DNA of 64,000 nt from Phaeovulum molybdatiresistens (GCF_023544865.1 NZ_JAMJFX010000007.1:1-64000); one strand, 5' to 3'. Numbered from the stretch's first letter, positions 19,319 to 27,698 are shown. A program made the numbers and translations. Notes: generated by a model from the letters alone, not told the origin.

Positions 19319-20818
19319 TCAGTCCATGGCCTTGAAGTTGAAGGCCGACCCTTCCTTGATCCCGCTCGGCCAGCGCGAGGTGACCGTTTTCGTGCGGGTG
19401 TAGAAGCGGAAGGCATCGGGGCCGTGCTGGTTCAGGTCGCCGAAAGAGGATTTCTTCCAGCCGCCGAAGGTGTGATAGGCCAGCGGCACCGGGATCGGCA
19501 CGTTGATGCCGATCATGCCGACATTGACGCGGGCGGCGAAATCGCGCGCGGTGTCGCCATCGCGGGTGAAGATCGCGGTGCCGTTGCCGTATTCGTGGTC
19601 CATCGCCAGCTTCAGCGCCTCTTCATAGGTCTTGGCGCGCACGGTCGACAGGACCGGACCGAAGATTTCCTGTTTGTAGATGTCCATGTCGGGGGTGACG
19701 TGGTCAAACAGGTGCGGGCCGACGAAGAAGCCATCCTCATAGCCCTGCAGGCTGAAGTCGCGACCATCGACCACCAGCTTTGCGCCCTGCGCCACGCCGG
19801 TTTCCACCAGCCGCAGGATATTGGCCTTGGCCGCGCCGGTCACCACGGGGCCGTAGTCGACGTCGTTGCCCGCCGTCCAGGGACCGACCTTCAGCTTTTC
19901 GATCCGCGGAACCAGCTTCTCGATCAGCCGATCGGCGGTTTCCTCGCCCACCGGCACCGCGACCGAGATCGCCATGCAGCGTTCGCCCGCCGCGCCATAG
20001 CCTGCGCCCACCAGCGCATCGGCGGCCTGATCCAGGTCCGCGTCCGGCATGATGATCATGTGGTTCTTGGCGCCGCCAAAGCACTGCACGCGCTTGCCGT
20101 TCGCCGTGCCGCGCGAATAGATGTAATGCGCGATCGGGGTCGAGCCGACAAAGCCGATGCCCTGGATCGTTTCATTGTCCAGGATCGCGTCGACCGAGTC
20201 CTTGTCGCCGTTGATCACCTGCAGCACGCCATCGGGCAGGCCCGCTTCCTGGAACAGCGCCGCCAGCATCAGCGGCACCGAGGGGTCGCGCTCCGAGGGC
20301 TTGAGGATATAGGCATTGCCCGCGGCCAGCGCCGGGCCCATCTTCCACAGCGGGATCATGGCGGGGAAGTTGAACGGCGTGATGCCCGCGGCCACGCCCA
20401 GCGGCTGGCGCATGGAATACATGTCGATGCCGGGGCCGGCGCTGTCGGTGAATTCCCCCTTCAGCAGATGCGGCGCGCCGATGCAGAATTCGATCACCTC
20501 CAGCCCGCGCTGGATGTCGCCCTTGGCGTCGGGGAAGGTCTTGCCATGTTCGGACGACAGCACCTCGGCCAGCTTGTCCATGTCGCGGTTGATCAGGCGC
20601 ACCATTTCCATCATCACGCGGGCGCGTTTCTGCGGGTTGGTGGCGCCCCAGGCGACCTGGGCGCGGGCCGCATCGGCCACGGCCTGATCCAGTTCCGCCT
20701 TGGTGGCCAGCGCCACGCGGGCCTGCACCTCACCGGTGGCGGGGTTGAAGACATCTGCGAAGCGGCCCGACGTGCCCGCGACCAGCTTGCCGTTGATCCA
20801 ATGTCCGATCTCTTTCAT
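19319..20818 (-). CDS. mmsA: CoA-acylating methylmalonate-semialdehyde dehydrogenase
   Basis: The 499-residue aldehyde dehydrogenase converts methylmalonate semialdehyde to propionyl-CoA (and malonate semialdehyde to acetyl-CoA). The catalytic cysteine is C281 in GERCMA. The oxyanion asparagine lies in PFNFPAMIPLW, and the NAD-binding GSTPIAHYIY follows. It lacks the general-base glutamate of hydrolytic ALDHs, as expected for the CoA-dependent group. The ATG at 20818 (MKEIGHWINGK) follows CGGGAGGATGCC. A divergent LysR gene and inverted repeats upstream suggest control by that regulator. Confidence 0.95.
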   Translation of the reverse strand: MKEIGHWINGKLVAGTSGRFADVFNPATGEVQARVALATKAELDQAVADAARAQVAWGATNPQKRARVMMEMVRLINRDMDKLAEVLSSEHGKTFPDAKGDIQRGLEVIEFCIGAPHLLKGEFTDSAGPGIDMYSMRQPLGVAAGITPFNFPAMIPLWKMGPALAAGNAYILKPSERDPSVPLMLAALFQEAGLPDGVLQVINGDKDSVDAILDNETIQGIGFVGSTPIAHYIYSRGTANGKRVQCFGGAKNHMIIMPDADLDQAADALVGAGYGAAGERCMAISVAVPVGEETADRLIEKLVPRIEKLKVGPWTAGNDVDYGPVVTGAAKANILRLVETGVAQGAKLVVDGRDFSLQGYEDGFFVGPHLFDHVTPDMDIYKQEIFGPVLSTVRAKTYEEALKLAMDHEYGNGTAIFTRDGDTARDFAARVNVGMIGINVPIPVPLAYHTFGGWKKSSFGDLNQHGPDAFRFYTRTKTVTSRWPSGIKEGSAFNFKAMD

Positions 20819-20886
20819 GGCATCCTCCCGAGGATTGATCTGCCTGATCTTAGGCTTGCAATTTTGGTGGCAAAAGAGGAAGGATG

Positions 20887-20912
20887 GCAAAAGCGTTTTG
20901 CATTTTTGCAAA
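20887..20912. promoter_or_regulatory. paired inverted repeats in the mmsA-lysR divergent gap
   Basis: GCAAAA-GCG-TTTTGC (20887-20901) and the overlapping TTTGCA-TTTT-TGCAAA (20897-20912) are perfect. Further half-sites, TTGCAATTTT (20856-20865) and GGCAAAAG (20869-20876), lie upstream. A cluster of TTGC/GCAA half-sites in an AT-rich divergent promoter is the arrangement expected for a LysR operator controlling mmsA and itself. Confidence 0.55.
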
Positions 20913-20921
20913 GGTGGCCCG

Positions 20922-21854
20922 ATGCCCGACTGGGATGACCTGCGGATTTTCCTGGCTGTTGCCCGATCTGAAAGCCTGTCGGGGGCGGGCCGGGGGCTAA
21001 AGCTGGACGCCGCGACCGTGGGCCGGCGCATCGCGCGGCTGGAGGAGGCGCTGGCCGCCAAGCTTTTCGTGAAATCCCCGCAGGGCTATGCGCTGACCGA
21101 TGCCGGGGCGCGGCTTTTGCCGCATGCCGAACAGGCCGAACAGGCGCTGGCGCGCGCGACCGAGGATCTGGGCGGCGCGGCGGGCCTGTTGTCGGGGCAA
21201 TTGCGTATCGGCGCGCCCGATGGCTGCGCCAATTACCTGCTGCCGCAGGTCTGCGCCGATCTGTGCGATGCCCATCCGGGGCTGGAAATCCAGATCGTCG
21301 CCCTGCCGCGTGTCTTCAACCTGTCCAAGCGCGAGGCGGACATGGCGATTGCCGTCTCGCCCCCGGCCGCGGGGCGGCTGACCGTGCAGCGGCTGACCGA
21401 TTACCGGCTGCACCTGGCCGCGCATGAGGACTATCTGGCGCGCCATCCGCCGATTCGGTCCAAGGCGGATCTGCGGGGGCACCGGATGATCGGCTATATC
21501 CCGGACATGATCTTTGACAAAGAACTGGATTACCTGGCCGAAACCGGGGCGGAAACCCTGGGCCTGGCGTCGAATTCCGTTTCGGTGCAGATGCAGGCAG
21601 TGCGCGCGGGCGCGGGGCTGGCGATCGTGCATGATTTCGCGATCCCCTTCACACCGGGCGTGCGCAAGGTGCTGACCGATCAGATCGCGCTGACGCGGGC
21701 CTTCTGGCTGATCCGCCATGCCGATGACCGCCGATCCGAACGGCTGACACGCCTGGCCGAGGCGCTGGGGCAGGGGCTGCGGCGCGAGGTCGCCCGGCTT
21801 GAGGCGCTCGGCGACGGGCCGCCCATGCAACCCTGCGCTGAACGCCCCGCTTGA
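20922..21854 (+). CDS. LysR family transcriptional regulator
   Basis: The 310-residue protein has an N-terminal winged helix-turn-helix (about 1-62: LRIFLAVARSESLSGAGRGL to GRRIARLEEAL). A periplasmic-binding-like effector domain follows from about residue 90. It is transcribed divergently from mmsA with 103 bases between them. The probable effector is therefore a valine-pathway intermediate, although this is inference. The ATG at 20922 overlaps a weak AAAGGTGG site. Confidence 0.88.
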   Translation: MPDWDDLRIFLAVARSESLSGAGRGLKLDAATVGRRIARLEEALAAKLFVKSPQGYALTDAGARLLPHAEQAEQALARATEDLGGAAGLLSGQLRIGAPDGCANYLLPQVCADLCDAHPGLEIQIVALPRVFNLSKREADMAIAVSPPAAGRLTVQRLTDYRLHLAAHEDYLARHPPIRSKADLRGHRMIGYIPDMIFDKELDYLAETGAETLGLASNSVSVQMQAVRAGAGLAIVHDFAIPFTPGVRKVLTDQIALTRAFWLIRHADDRRSERLTRLAEALGQGLRREVARLEALGDGPPMQPCAERPA

Positions 21855-21909
21855 CAGATTTCCCCGGGGGAAGGACGCTGGATCTCCGCGTTGCAGATGG
21901 GAGGTTGTC

Positions 21910-22344
21910 ATGCAGGTGCTTCAGATCCTCAAGTCCAAGGCCGATGACGGGGTGGTCACCATCGCCCCCGGCGCAAGTGTCACACAGGCGGCCGAGCTGC
22001 TGTCGACCCGCCGCATCGGCGCGGTGATCGTCTCGCCCGATGGCAAGGCCGTGGCGGGCATCCTGTCGGAACGCGATATCGTGCGCGAACTGGGCCGGCG
22101 CGGCCCCGGCTGCCTGACCGACCGGGTCGATGACCTGATGACACGGGAAATCGTGGGCTGCCGGCGCGACGACAGCGCCGATCAGGTGCTGGAACGCATG
22201 ACCGAGGGCCGGTTCCGCCACATGCCGGTGATGGAGGGCGAGGACATGATCGGCCTGATCTCGATCGGCGATGTGGTCAAGGCGCGGCTGTCGGAACTGT
22301 CGATGGAAAAAGAGGCGCTGACCGGCATGATCATGGGCTCCTGA
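21910..22344 (+). CDS. CBS-domain pair protein
   Basis: This 144-residue protein consists of two CBS motifs (about 8-65 and 75-135), with the characteristic AAELLSTRRIGAVIVSPDGK, ILSERDIVRELGRRG and GRFRHMPVMEGEDMIGLISI. Such pairs bind adenine nucleotides and often regulate partner enzymes, but no partner is evident. The ATG at 21910 is preceded by GGGAGGTTGTC. It follows the lysR gene by 55 bases. Confidence 0.87.
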   Translation: MQVLQILKSKADDGVVTIAPGASVTQAAELLSTRRIGAVIVSPDGKAVAGILSERDIVRELGRRGPGCLTDRVDDLMTREIVGCRRDDSADQVLERMTEGRFRHMPVMEGEDMIGLISIGDVVKARLSELSMEKEALTGMIMGS

Positions 22345-22431
22345 CGCCGCATTGCGGCACGCTGCCTCTTGCAATTTCTGACGCAATATTGTTGCGTGCC
22401 GCAAACGTTACGCGGGCTCAGGAGGATCCCC

Positions 22432-22923
22432 ATGCGCATCGGCCTCTATCCCGGAACCTTCGACCCGGTGACACTTGGGCATATCGACATCATCCAGCGC
22501 GCCCTGGCGCTGGTGGATCGTCTGGTGATCGGCGTGGCCATCAACCGCGACAAAGGCCCGCTTTTCCCGCTGGACCAGCGCGTGGCGATGCTTGAGGCCG
22601 AATGCGCCGAAATCACCGCCCGCTGCGGCGGTGAGATCGTCGTGCATCCGTTCGAAAACCTGCTGATCGATTGCGCCCGCGATGTCGGCGCCCAGGTCAT
22701 CATCCGCGGCCTGCGGGCGGTGGCGGATTTCGAATATGAATTCCAGATGGTCGGCATGAACCGCGCGCTGGATTCCAGCATCGAGACGGTGTTCCTGATG
22801 GCCGACGCGCGCCGGCAGGCGATTGCTTCGAAACTGGTCAAGGAAATCGCGCGTCTGGGCGGGGATGTGTCGAAATTCGTGACCCCCGCCGTGCGCGACG
22901 CGCTGGTGGCCCGCTACGCCTGA
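22432..22923 (+). CDS. coaD: pantetheine-phosphate adenylyltransferase
   Basis: The 163-residue hexameric enzyme adenylates 4'-phosphopantetheine to dephospho-CoA. Nucleotidyltransferase motif GTFDPVTLGHIDII is at about residues 8-21, the substrate segment IIRGLRAVADFEYE is central, and ASKLVKEIARLGGDVS is C-terminal. The ATG at 22432 has CAGGAGGATCCCC before it. The leader (22345-22431) contains GC-poor palindromic bits (GCCGCATTGCGGC) of unknown meaning. Confidence 0.95.
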   Translation: MRIGLYPGTFDPVTLGHIDIIQRALALVDRLVIGVAINRDKGPLFPLDQRVAMLEAECAEITARCGGEIVVHPFENLLIDCARDVGAQVIIRGLRAVADFEYEFQMVGMNRALDSSIETVFLMADARRQAIASKLVKEIARLGGDVSKFVTPAVRDALVARYA

Positions 22924-22939
22924 CGCCCCCGGGCGCGCG

Positions 22940-23075
22940 CCTTTGGCGGGCCTGCGCCTCCGGCGGGAGTATTTGGGCCAAGAAGAAGCCCGCGGGTCTT
23001 TTCATCTTGAAGAAGTCCGCGGGTCCTTTCATCTTGCCGAAAATACCTCGGGGGTGCGGGGGCGGCGCCCCCGTT
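22940..23075. repeat. intergenic palindromic repeat, copy C, with a 27-base tandem duplication
   Basis: Forward core GGGAGTATTTGGGCCAAGA starts near 22965, and the inverse arm (CCTTTCATCTTGCCGAAAAT then ACCTCGGGGG) spans 23025-23054. Between them, 22984-23009 and 23011-23036 are 26-base near-identical direct repeats (AGAAGCCCGCGGGTCTTTTC type, two differences). The element lies between the convergent coaD and the small gene at 23079. Confidence 0.78.
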
Positions 23076-23078
23076 ACG

Positions 23079-23222
23079 TCAACGCCAAAAGGCGACGTAA
23101 GACACAAGATCCAGAAATTTCCGCGCAATAAACAGGAAACCGCCCCCGCCGTTGGCCAGGCCATCGACAAGGGCGATCAGCACGATCAGGGCCGCGAGGC
23201 CGAAGGCGACGCGGTTGGGCAT
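23079..23222 (-). CDS. 47-residue membrane protein following gap
   Basis: This short protein has one or two hydrophobic helices (VAFGLAALIVLIALVDGLA, then GFLFIARKFLDLVSYVAFWR at the C-terminus). It starts at 23222 and overlaps the gap stop by a few bases, so it is likely translated with gap. I recall similar short proteins after gap in related bacteria, which supports a real gene. No function is known. Confidence 0.68.
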   Translation of the reverse strand: MPNRVAFGLAALIVLIALVDGLANGGGGFLFIARKFLDLVSYVAFWR

Positions 23223-23224
23223 GG

Positions 23225-24229
23225 TTATTGCAGCAGGCGCCCCATCGCGGCGGCGACATCGGCCATCCGGCACGAGAAGCCCCATTCATTGTCATACCAG
23301 GCCAGCACCCGCACCAGCTTGCCGCCGGTGACCTTGGTCTGGTCGGGCGCGAAGATCGAGGAATAGGGGGTGTGGTTGAAGTCGATCGAGACCTTGGGTT
23401 CCGGGTCATAGGCCAGCACCATGCCCATGTAGCCCTGGGCGGCCTCGCGCACGATTTCGTTGACTTCGTCCTTGGTCACCGACTTGCCGGCGATGAAGGT
23501 CAGGTCCACGGCCGAGACATTCGGGGTGGGCACGCGCAGCGCGGTGCCATCCAGCTTGCCGGCCAGTTCGGGCAGCACCTCGCCGATCGCCTTGGCAGCA
23601 CCGGTCGAGGTGGGGATCATCGACATGGCGGCGGCGCGGGCGCGATACAGATCCTTGTGGCGGCGGTCCAGCGTCGGCTGGTCGCCGGTGTAGGAATGCA
23701 CCGTCGTCATGATGCCCGATTCGATGCCGATCGTGTCGTTGAGCACCTTGGCCAGCGGCGCAAGGCAGTTGGTGGTGCACGACCCGTTCGACACGACCAG
23801 GTGTTCGGGCAGCAACTGGCGGTGGTTCACGCCATAGACCACGGTCTTGTCGGCATTCTTGGCCGGGGCCGAAACCAGCACGCGTTTCGCGCCGCGGGTC
23901 AGGTGCACGGCGGCCTTGTCGCGGTCGTTGAACTTGCCGGTGCATTCCAGCACGACATCGACTCCGTCCCAGTTCAGTTCCTCGGGGTTGTAGGTCGACA
24001 TCACCTCGATCGGGCCGCGGCCCAGGTCCAGCGTATTGCCGCTGACCTTGACCGGACCGGCGAAGCGGCCATGCACGCTGTCGTATTTCAGAAGATGGGC
24101 ATTCGTCTCAATCGGGCCGGTGGCGTTGATCTTGACCACCTGCACGTCGTTGCGCGATGCTTCGGCGATATGGGCCAAGGTGCAGCGGCCGATGCGGCCG
24201 AAGCCGTTGATCCCGATGGTGACGGTCAT
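23225..24229 (-). CDS. gap: type I glyceraldehyde-3-phosphate dehydrogenase
   Basis: The 334-residue enzyme phosphorylates and oxidises glyceraldehyde 3-phosphate. NAD-binding GINGFGRIGRC is at residues 6-16, the catalytic cysteine is C151 in SNGSCTTNC, and HSYTGDQP and SSIFAPDQ are conserved. The position that is usually aspartate after the second strand (IND) is Ala36 here (KINATG), which may relax NAD/NADP discrimination. The ATG at 24229 follows GGAGAGCGCAC. The upstream open frame is not credible. Confidence 0.95.
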   Translation of the reverse strand: MTVTIGINGFGRIGRCTLAHIAEASRNDVQVVKINATGPIETNAHLLKYDSVHGRFAGPVKVSGNTLDLGRGPIEVMSTYNPEELNWDGVDVVLECTGKFNDRDKAAVHLTRGAKRVLVSAPAKNADKTVVYGVNHRQLLPEHLVVSNGSCTTNCLAPLAKVLNDTIGIESGIMTTVHSYTGDQPTLDRRHKDLYRARAAAMSMIPTSTGAAKAIGEVLPELAGKLDGTALRVPTPNVSAVDLTFIAGKSVTKDEVNEIVREAAQGYMGMVLAYDPEPKVSIDFNHTPYSSIFAPDQTKVTGGKLVRVLAWYDNEWGFSCRMADVAAAMGRLLQ

Positions 24230-24377
24230 GTGCGCTCTCCAAATTCTGCGACGCCAGATGCTGCAGGGCCGGGGCCCGCGGCATTGTTCCTGAACCCGGA
24301 TACCATGGCCTGAGCGTTGGGAAAACCCGTGTGCACAAGGTGATAGCGGAAACATCCCGCCGTTGGCGATAACGTGA

Positions 24378-24407
24378 GCGGGGCAAGCGCGCGTCCGCGC
24401 GCCCCGC
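24378..24407 (-). terminator. strong hairpin downstream of fliG
   Basis: GCGGGGC-AA-GCGCG-CGTC-CGCGC-GCCCCGC forms a two-part GC stem lying about 85 bases past the fliG stop and about 150 bases upstream of the gap start. No T-run follows on the minus strand, so factor-independent termination is uncertain. Confidence 0.4.
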
Positions 24408-24491
24408 CGCCTGTTCGGCCCATTCATCGTTAGGCAGTTTGGGTCGGGGAAATGGGGTGAGTCGGCCCATCCCTATGCCCGGCGCAAGGGG

Positions 24492-25580
24492 TCAGTCGCT
24501 GTCTTCGGCCACCAGGAACAGCTCGCCCGCCGCCTCCATTCCCCGGATCGCGGCGACGATCGCGGCCATCGCCTCTTCTGCGTCCTTGTCCTTGACCTTG
24601 CCCAGATTGGCCATTTCGTCGCGCAGGCCGGCGGCCATGCGCTGGGACATGTTGGAAAGGATGAATTCAGCCGATTTTTCATCGGCCGCCCCCTTTGCGC
24701 CGGCCAGCGCGGTGACCAGTTGGGCCTGATCCACCACGCGCAGGATCCGGGGAATGTCGCGCGGGTCGATGCGGGTGGGGATGTTGGTGAAGGTGAAGAT
24801 CGCCTTTTTCACCTGATCGGCAAAGACCTGATCGTCTTCTTCCAGACCCTTGAGCACGGCATCGCGCGTGGCGGCGGGTGAATAGTTCAGGATCGCGCCC
24901 ACGCGTTCGACCGGGCCGGTGTCGAAGGCCTTGGGCGGGATCGCATCCAGTTGTGCTGCGATCGCCTGGCCGATGCGTTGCACCGTCTCGGGGGCGACAT
25001 TTCCGGTCAGCGACACCGCATAGGCCACGCGGCGCGCCTTTTCCCCCGGCAATTTCCCCAGAAGTTCCGCGGCCTTGGCGACCGACAGCTTGGACAGCAT
25101 GACGGCCCCCACCTCGATGCTTTCCTCTTCCAGGATCGGCAGCAGCATATCAGCCGAAAGCCCCGAGATCCGGTCCCAGGGATCGCCGCGGCCGCTTGCG
25201 CCGGCCATCCGGCGCAGCCGGTTTGCCGCCGAGGCCGACAGATGCCCATCCAGCAGCGACAGCGCGCCATCCAGCCCGCCGGGGAAGGACAGGCCCACTG
25301 ATTCCAGATGGTGGCAGAATTCCTCGACGACCGACGACAGCGTGTCGCGGTCGACCATCCGCATTGCGGCGATTTCCTCGGTCAGGCTGGTCTGCATATC
25401 CTCGGGCAGGTCGGCCAGGGGCAGCCGCGCCCCTTCCGACATCAGCAGACGCACGATCACGGCGGCCTTTTGGCGCCGCGACAGGCGCGGGGTCGCAAAG
25501 ACCGACCCCATTGGCCGCCCGGGCGACCCCGCCGGGGACGATAGCTGGCCAAGACCGTTCAGCGGTGCGATTGCGTTCAC
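24492..25580 (-). CDS. fliG: flagellar motor switch protein FliG, divergent
   Basis: This 362-residue protein has the three FliG regions. The C-terminal torque domain is clearest: IDPRDIPRILRVVDQAQLV, then FILSNMSQRMAAGLRDEMAN with the charged RDE stretch that meets the stator. The middle-domain EHPQ motif is not recognisable; the equivalent helix reads ILEEESIEVGAVMLSKL. I chose the GTG at 25580, preceded by CGGAGGATGTT, over an ATG at 25619. No other flagellar gene is nearby, so this fliG is isolated from any flagellar operon in the window. It may be a second, specialised copy. Confidence 0.8.
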   Translation of the reverse strand: MNAIAPLNGLGQLSSPAGSPGRPMGSVFATPRLSRRQKAAVIVRLLMSEGARLPLADLPEDMQTSLTEEIAAMRMVDRDTLSSVVEEFCHHLESVGLSFPGGLDGALSLLDGHLSASAANRLRRMAGASGRGDPWDRISGLSADMLLPILEEESIEVGAVMLSKLSVAKAAELLGKLPGEKARRVAYAVSLTGNVAPETVQRIGQAIAAQLDAIPPKAFDTGPVERVGAILNYSPAATRDAVLKGLEEDDQVFADQVKKAIFTFTNIPTRIDPRDIPRILRVVDQAQLVTALAGAKGAADEKSAEFILSNMSQRMAAGLRDEMANLGKVKDKDAEEAMAAIVAAIRGMEAAGELFLVAEDSD

Positions 25581-25642
25581 AACATCCTCCGTCGTGCATT
25601 CCGAAGGGAAGGCTCGCACAGAGGCGTTAAGGCGCGGTTACG

Positions 25643-25795
25643 TCAGCTGGACTGAAGCACACAGGCCTTGCTGGCGCTGTCCCAGACCTGACCTTGCGGG
25701 CAGGACATGGCGGCGTGGGTTTCGCTGCAGCGGGCATTGGCGCTGGCGGTCATCGGCACAAGGGCCAGCAGGGCGGCAAAGAAAAGACGGGTCAT
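25643..25795 (-). CDS. small secreted Cys-containing protein (CBM14-like)
   Basis: This 50-residue protein starts at 25795 after GGGAGATCACG. It has a signal peptide (MTRLFFAALLALVPMTASA) and then a 31-residue mature part with three cysteines (RCSETHAAMSCPQGQ, KACVLQSS) in a short chitin-binding-like pattern ending WDSASKACV. It lies downstream of purB on the same strand. I believe homologues sit beside purB in relatives and are sometimes mislabelled as adenylosuccinate lyase. Its role is unknown. Confidence 0.7.
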   Translation of the reverse strand: MTRLFFAALLALVPMTASANARCSETHAAMSCPQGQVWDSASKACVLQSS

Positions 25796-25852
25796 CGTGA
25801 TCTCCCTGATCGCTTGGAACTACAGCAGACCACGATTCCCGGTTTACGCAAA

Positions 25853-25882
25853 GTCACGCGACCGTGAGGCCGGTCGCGTGAC
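25853..25882 (-). terminator. perfect hairpin between purB and the small secreted gene
   Basis: GTCACGCGACCG and CGGTCGCGTGAC are perfect 12-base arms around TGAGGC, starting 20 bases past the purB stop. No T-run follows. It probably terminates or stabilises the purB transcript. Confidence 0.5.
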
Positions 25883-25902
25883 CCATCAGACGCAGGGGCC
25901 GA

Positions 25903-27207
25903 TCAGGCGCCGAAGACGCGGGCGAAGATCGTGTCGACGTGTTTGGTGTGATAGCCAAGGTCGAATTTTTCCTCGATCTCGGCAGGGCTTAGCGCGGCGG
26001 TCACCTCAGGGTCGGCCAAAAGCTCGGTCTTGAAATCCGCACCCTGTTCCCAGACCTTCATCGCGTTGCGCTGGACCAGACGATAGCTGTCTTCGCGCGA
26101 CACGCCCGCCTGGGTCAGCGCCAGCAGAACCCGCTGCGACATCACCAGCCCTTTGAACTTGTTCATGTTTTTCAGCATGTTGTCAGGGTAGATCACCAGC
26201 TTTTCGACGACACCGGCCAGCCGGTTCAGCGCGAAATCCAGCGTGATGGTGGCGTCAGGCGCAATGCCGCGTTCAACCGAGCTGTGCGAGATGTCGCGTT
26301 CGTGCCAAAGCGCCACGTTTTCCATCGCCGGGATCACCGCCATCCGCACCAGACGGGCAAGGCCAGTCAAATTTTCGGTCAGCACCGGGTTGCGCTTGTG
26401 CGGCATCGCGCTGGACCCCTTCTGGCCGGGGCTGAAGAATTCTTCGGCCTCCAGCACCTCGGTGCGCTGCATGTGGCGGATTTCAGTGGCGATATTCTCG
26501 ATGCTGCTGGCGATCACGCCCAGCGTGGCAAAGAACATCGCGTGACGGTCGCGCGGGATGACCTGCGTGCTGATCGGCTCGGGGCGCAGGCCCAGCATCT
26601 TGCAGACATGTTCTTCCACCGCGGGGTCGATGTTGGCGAATGTGCCGACCGCGCCGGAAATCGCGCCGGTGGCCACTTCCCAGCGGGCCTTTTCAAGACG
26701 GTTCTTGTTGCGGTCCATTTCCGCATAGAAGCGCGCGAAGGTCAGGCCCATCGTGGTCGGTTCGGCGTGGATGCCGTGGCTGCGGCCGATGCGGATGGTG
26801 TCCTTGTGTTCATAGGCGCGCTTTTTCAGCGCGGCCAGAACCTTGTCCATATCGGCCAGAAGGATGTCGGCGGCGCGCACCAGCTGGATATTCAGCGTGG
26901 TGTCCAGCACATCCGAGGAGGTCATGCCCTGATGGACAAAGCGCGCATCCTCGGACCCGATGTGTTCGGCCAGATGCGTCAGGAAGGCGATCACGTCGTG
27001 CTTGGTGACGGCCTCGATCTCATCGATGCGGGCGACGTCGAATTCCACATCCTTGGCGCGCCAGACGGCTTCGGCATTGGCCTTGGGGATCACGCCCAGT
27101 TCGGCCTGCGCGTCACAGGCATGGGCCTCGATCTCATACCAGATCTTGAACTTGGTCTCGGGCGACCAGATGGCGACCATTTCGGGGCGGGCATAGCGCG
27201 GGATCAT
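25903..27207 (-). CDS. purB: adenylosuccinate lyase
   Basis: The 434-residue fumarase-superfamily enzyme cleaves adenylosuccinate and SAICAR in purine synthesis. The signature GSSAMPHKRNPVLTENL carries the mobile active-site loop, and TSSDVLDTTLNIQL and GRSHGIHAEPTT supply the substrate-binding residues. The ATG at 27207 (MIPRYARPEMVAIW) matches the family, and GAAAGGCCCGCCG precedes it. It is divergent from the DUF6314 gene. Confidence 0.96.
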   Translation of the reverse strand: MIPRYARPEMVAIWSPETKFKIWYEIEAHACDAQAELGVIPKANAEAVWRAKDVEFDVARIDEIEAVTKHDVIAFLTHLAEHIGSEDARFVHQGMTSSDVLDTTLNIQLVRAADILLADMDKVLAALKKRAYEHKDTIRIGRSHGIHAEPTTMGLTFARFYAEMDRNKNRLEKARWEVATGAISGAVGTFANIDPAVEEHVCKMLGLRPEPISTQVIPRDRHAMFFATLGVIASSIENIATEIRHMQRTEVLEAEEFFSPGQKGSSAMPHKRNPVLTENLTGLARLVRMAVIPAMENVALWHERDISHSSVERGIAPDATITLDFALNRLAGVVEKLVIYPDNMLKNMNKFKGLVMSQRVLLALTQAGVSREDSYRLVQRNAMKVWEQGADFKTELLADPEVTAALSPAEIEEKFDLGYHTKHVDTIFARVFGA

Positions 27208-27286
27208 CGGCGGGCCTTTCGGTTGTGGCGGGGTTGGCGGGCTAATAGACTGCGTGGGGGACTGGGGCAAGGAAAAGGGGGCGCCG

Positions 27287-27694
27287 ATGGTGCCGGCATT
27301 GGCGGATTTCGAGGGGCGCTGGCGGCTGGTGCGGATGATCCGGCAGGCGGATGGCCAGACGATGCGGTTTCAGGGCGAGGCGGTCTTTGCGCCGGTCGCC
27401 GGGGGTTTGCGCTATCGCGAGGCGGGCGTGCTGGTGATCCCGGGCGAGGGCACGCTGCGGGCCGAGCGGGACTATCTGTGGCGCGATGCGGGCGGGCGGA
27501 TCGCGGTGGATTACGCTGACGGGCGGGCGTTTCACGATTTCGACCCCGCTGATCCGCAGGCGCACCACCGCTGCGACCCCGACGATTACCGCGTGCGCTA
27601 TGATTTCGCGCGCTGGCCCGATTGGCGGGCGGATTGGGCCGTGACCGGGCCGCGCAAGGATTATGCGATGACCTCGGATTACACGCGCGGCTGA
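27287..27694 (+). CDS. DUF6314 family protein
   Basis: This 135-residue soluble beta-rich protein has the family pattern of an N-terminal LADFEGRWRLVRMI, RDYLWRD in the middle, and VTGPRKDYAMTSDYTR at the C-terminus. It looks like a small lipocalin-like barrel. Function is unknown. The ATG at 27287 has AAAAGGGGGCGCCG upstream; an in-frame ATG/GTG further upstream is less likely. Confidence 0.75.
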   Translation: MVPALADFEGRWRLVRMIRQADGQTMRFQGEAVFAPVAGGLRYREAGVLVIPGEGTLRAERDYLWRDAGGRIAVDYADGRAFHDFDPADPQAHHRCDPDDYRVRYDFARWPDWRADWAVTGPRKDYAMTSDYTRG

Positions 27695-27698
27695 GGCC

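Noticed and set aside
22984..23036. CRISPR-like direct repeats
   Set aside because: Only two units separated by one base, no spacers and no cas genes.
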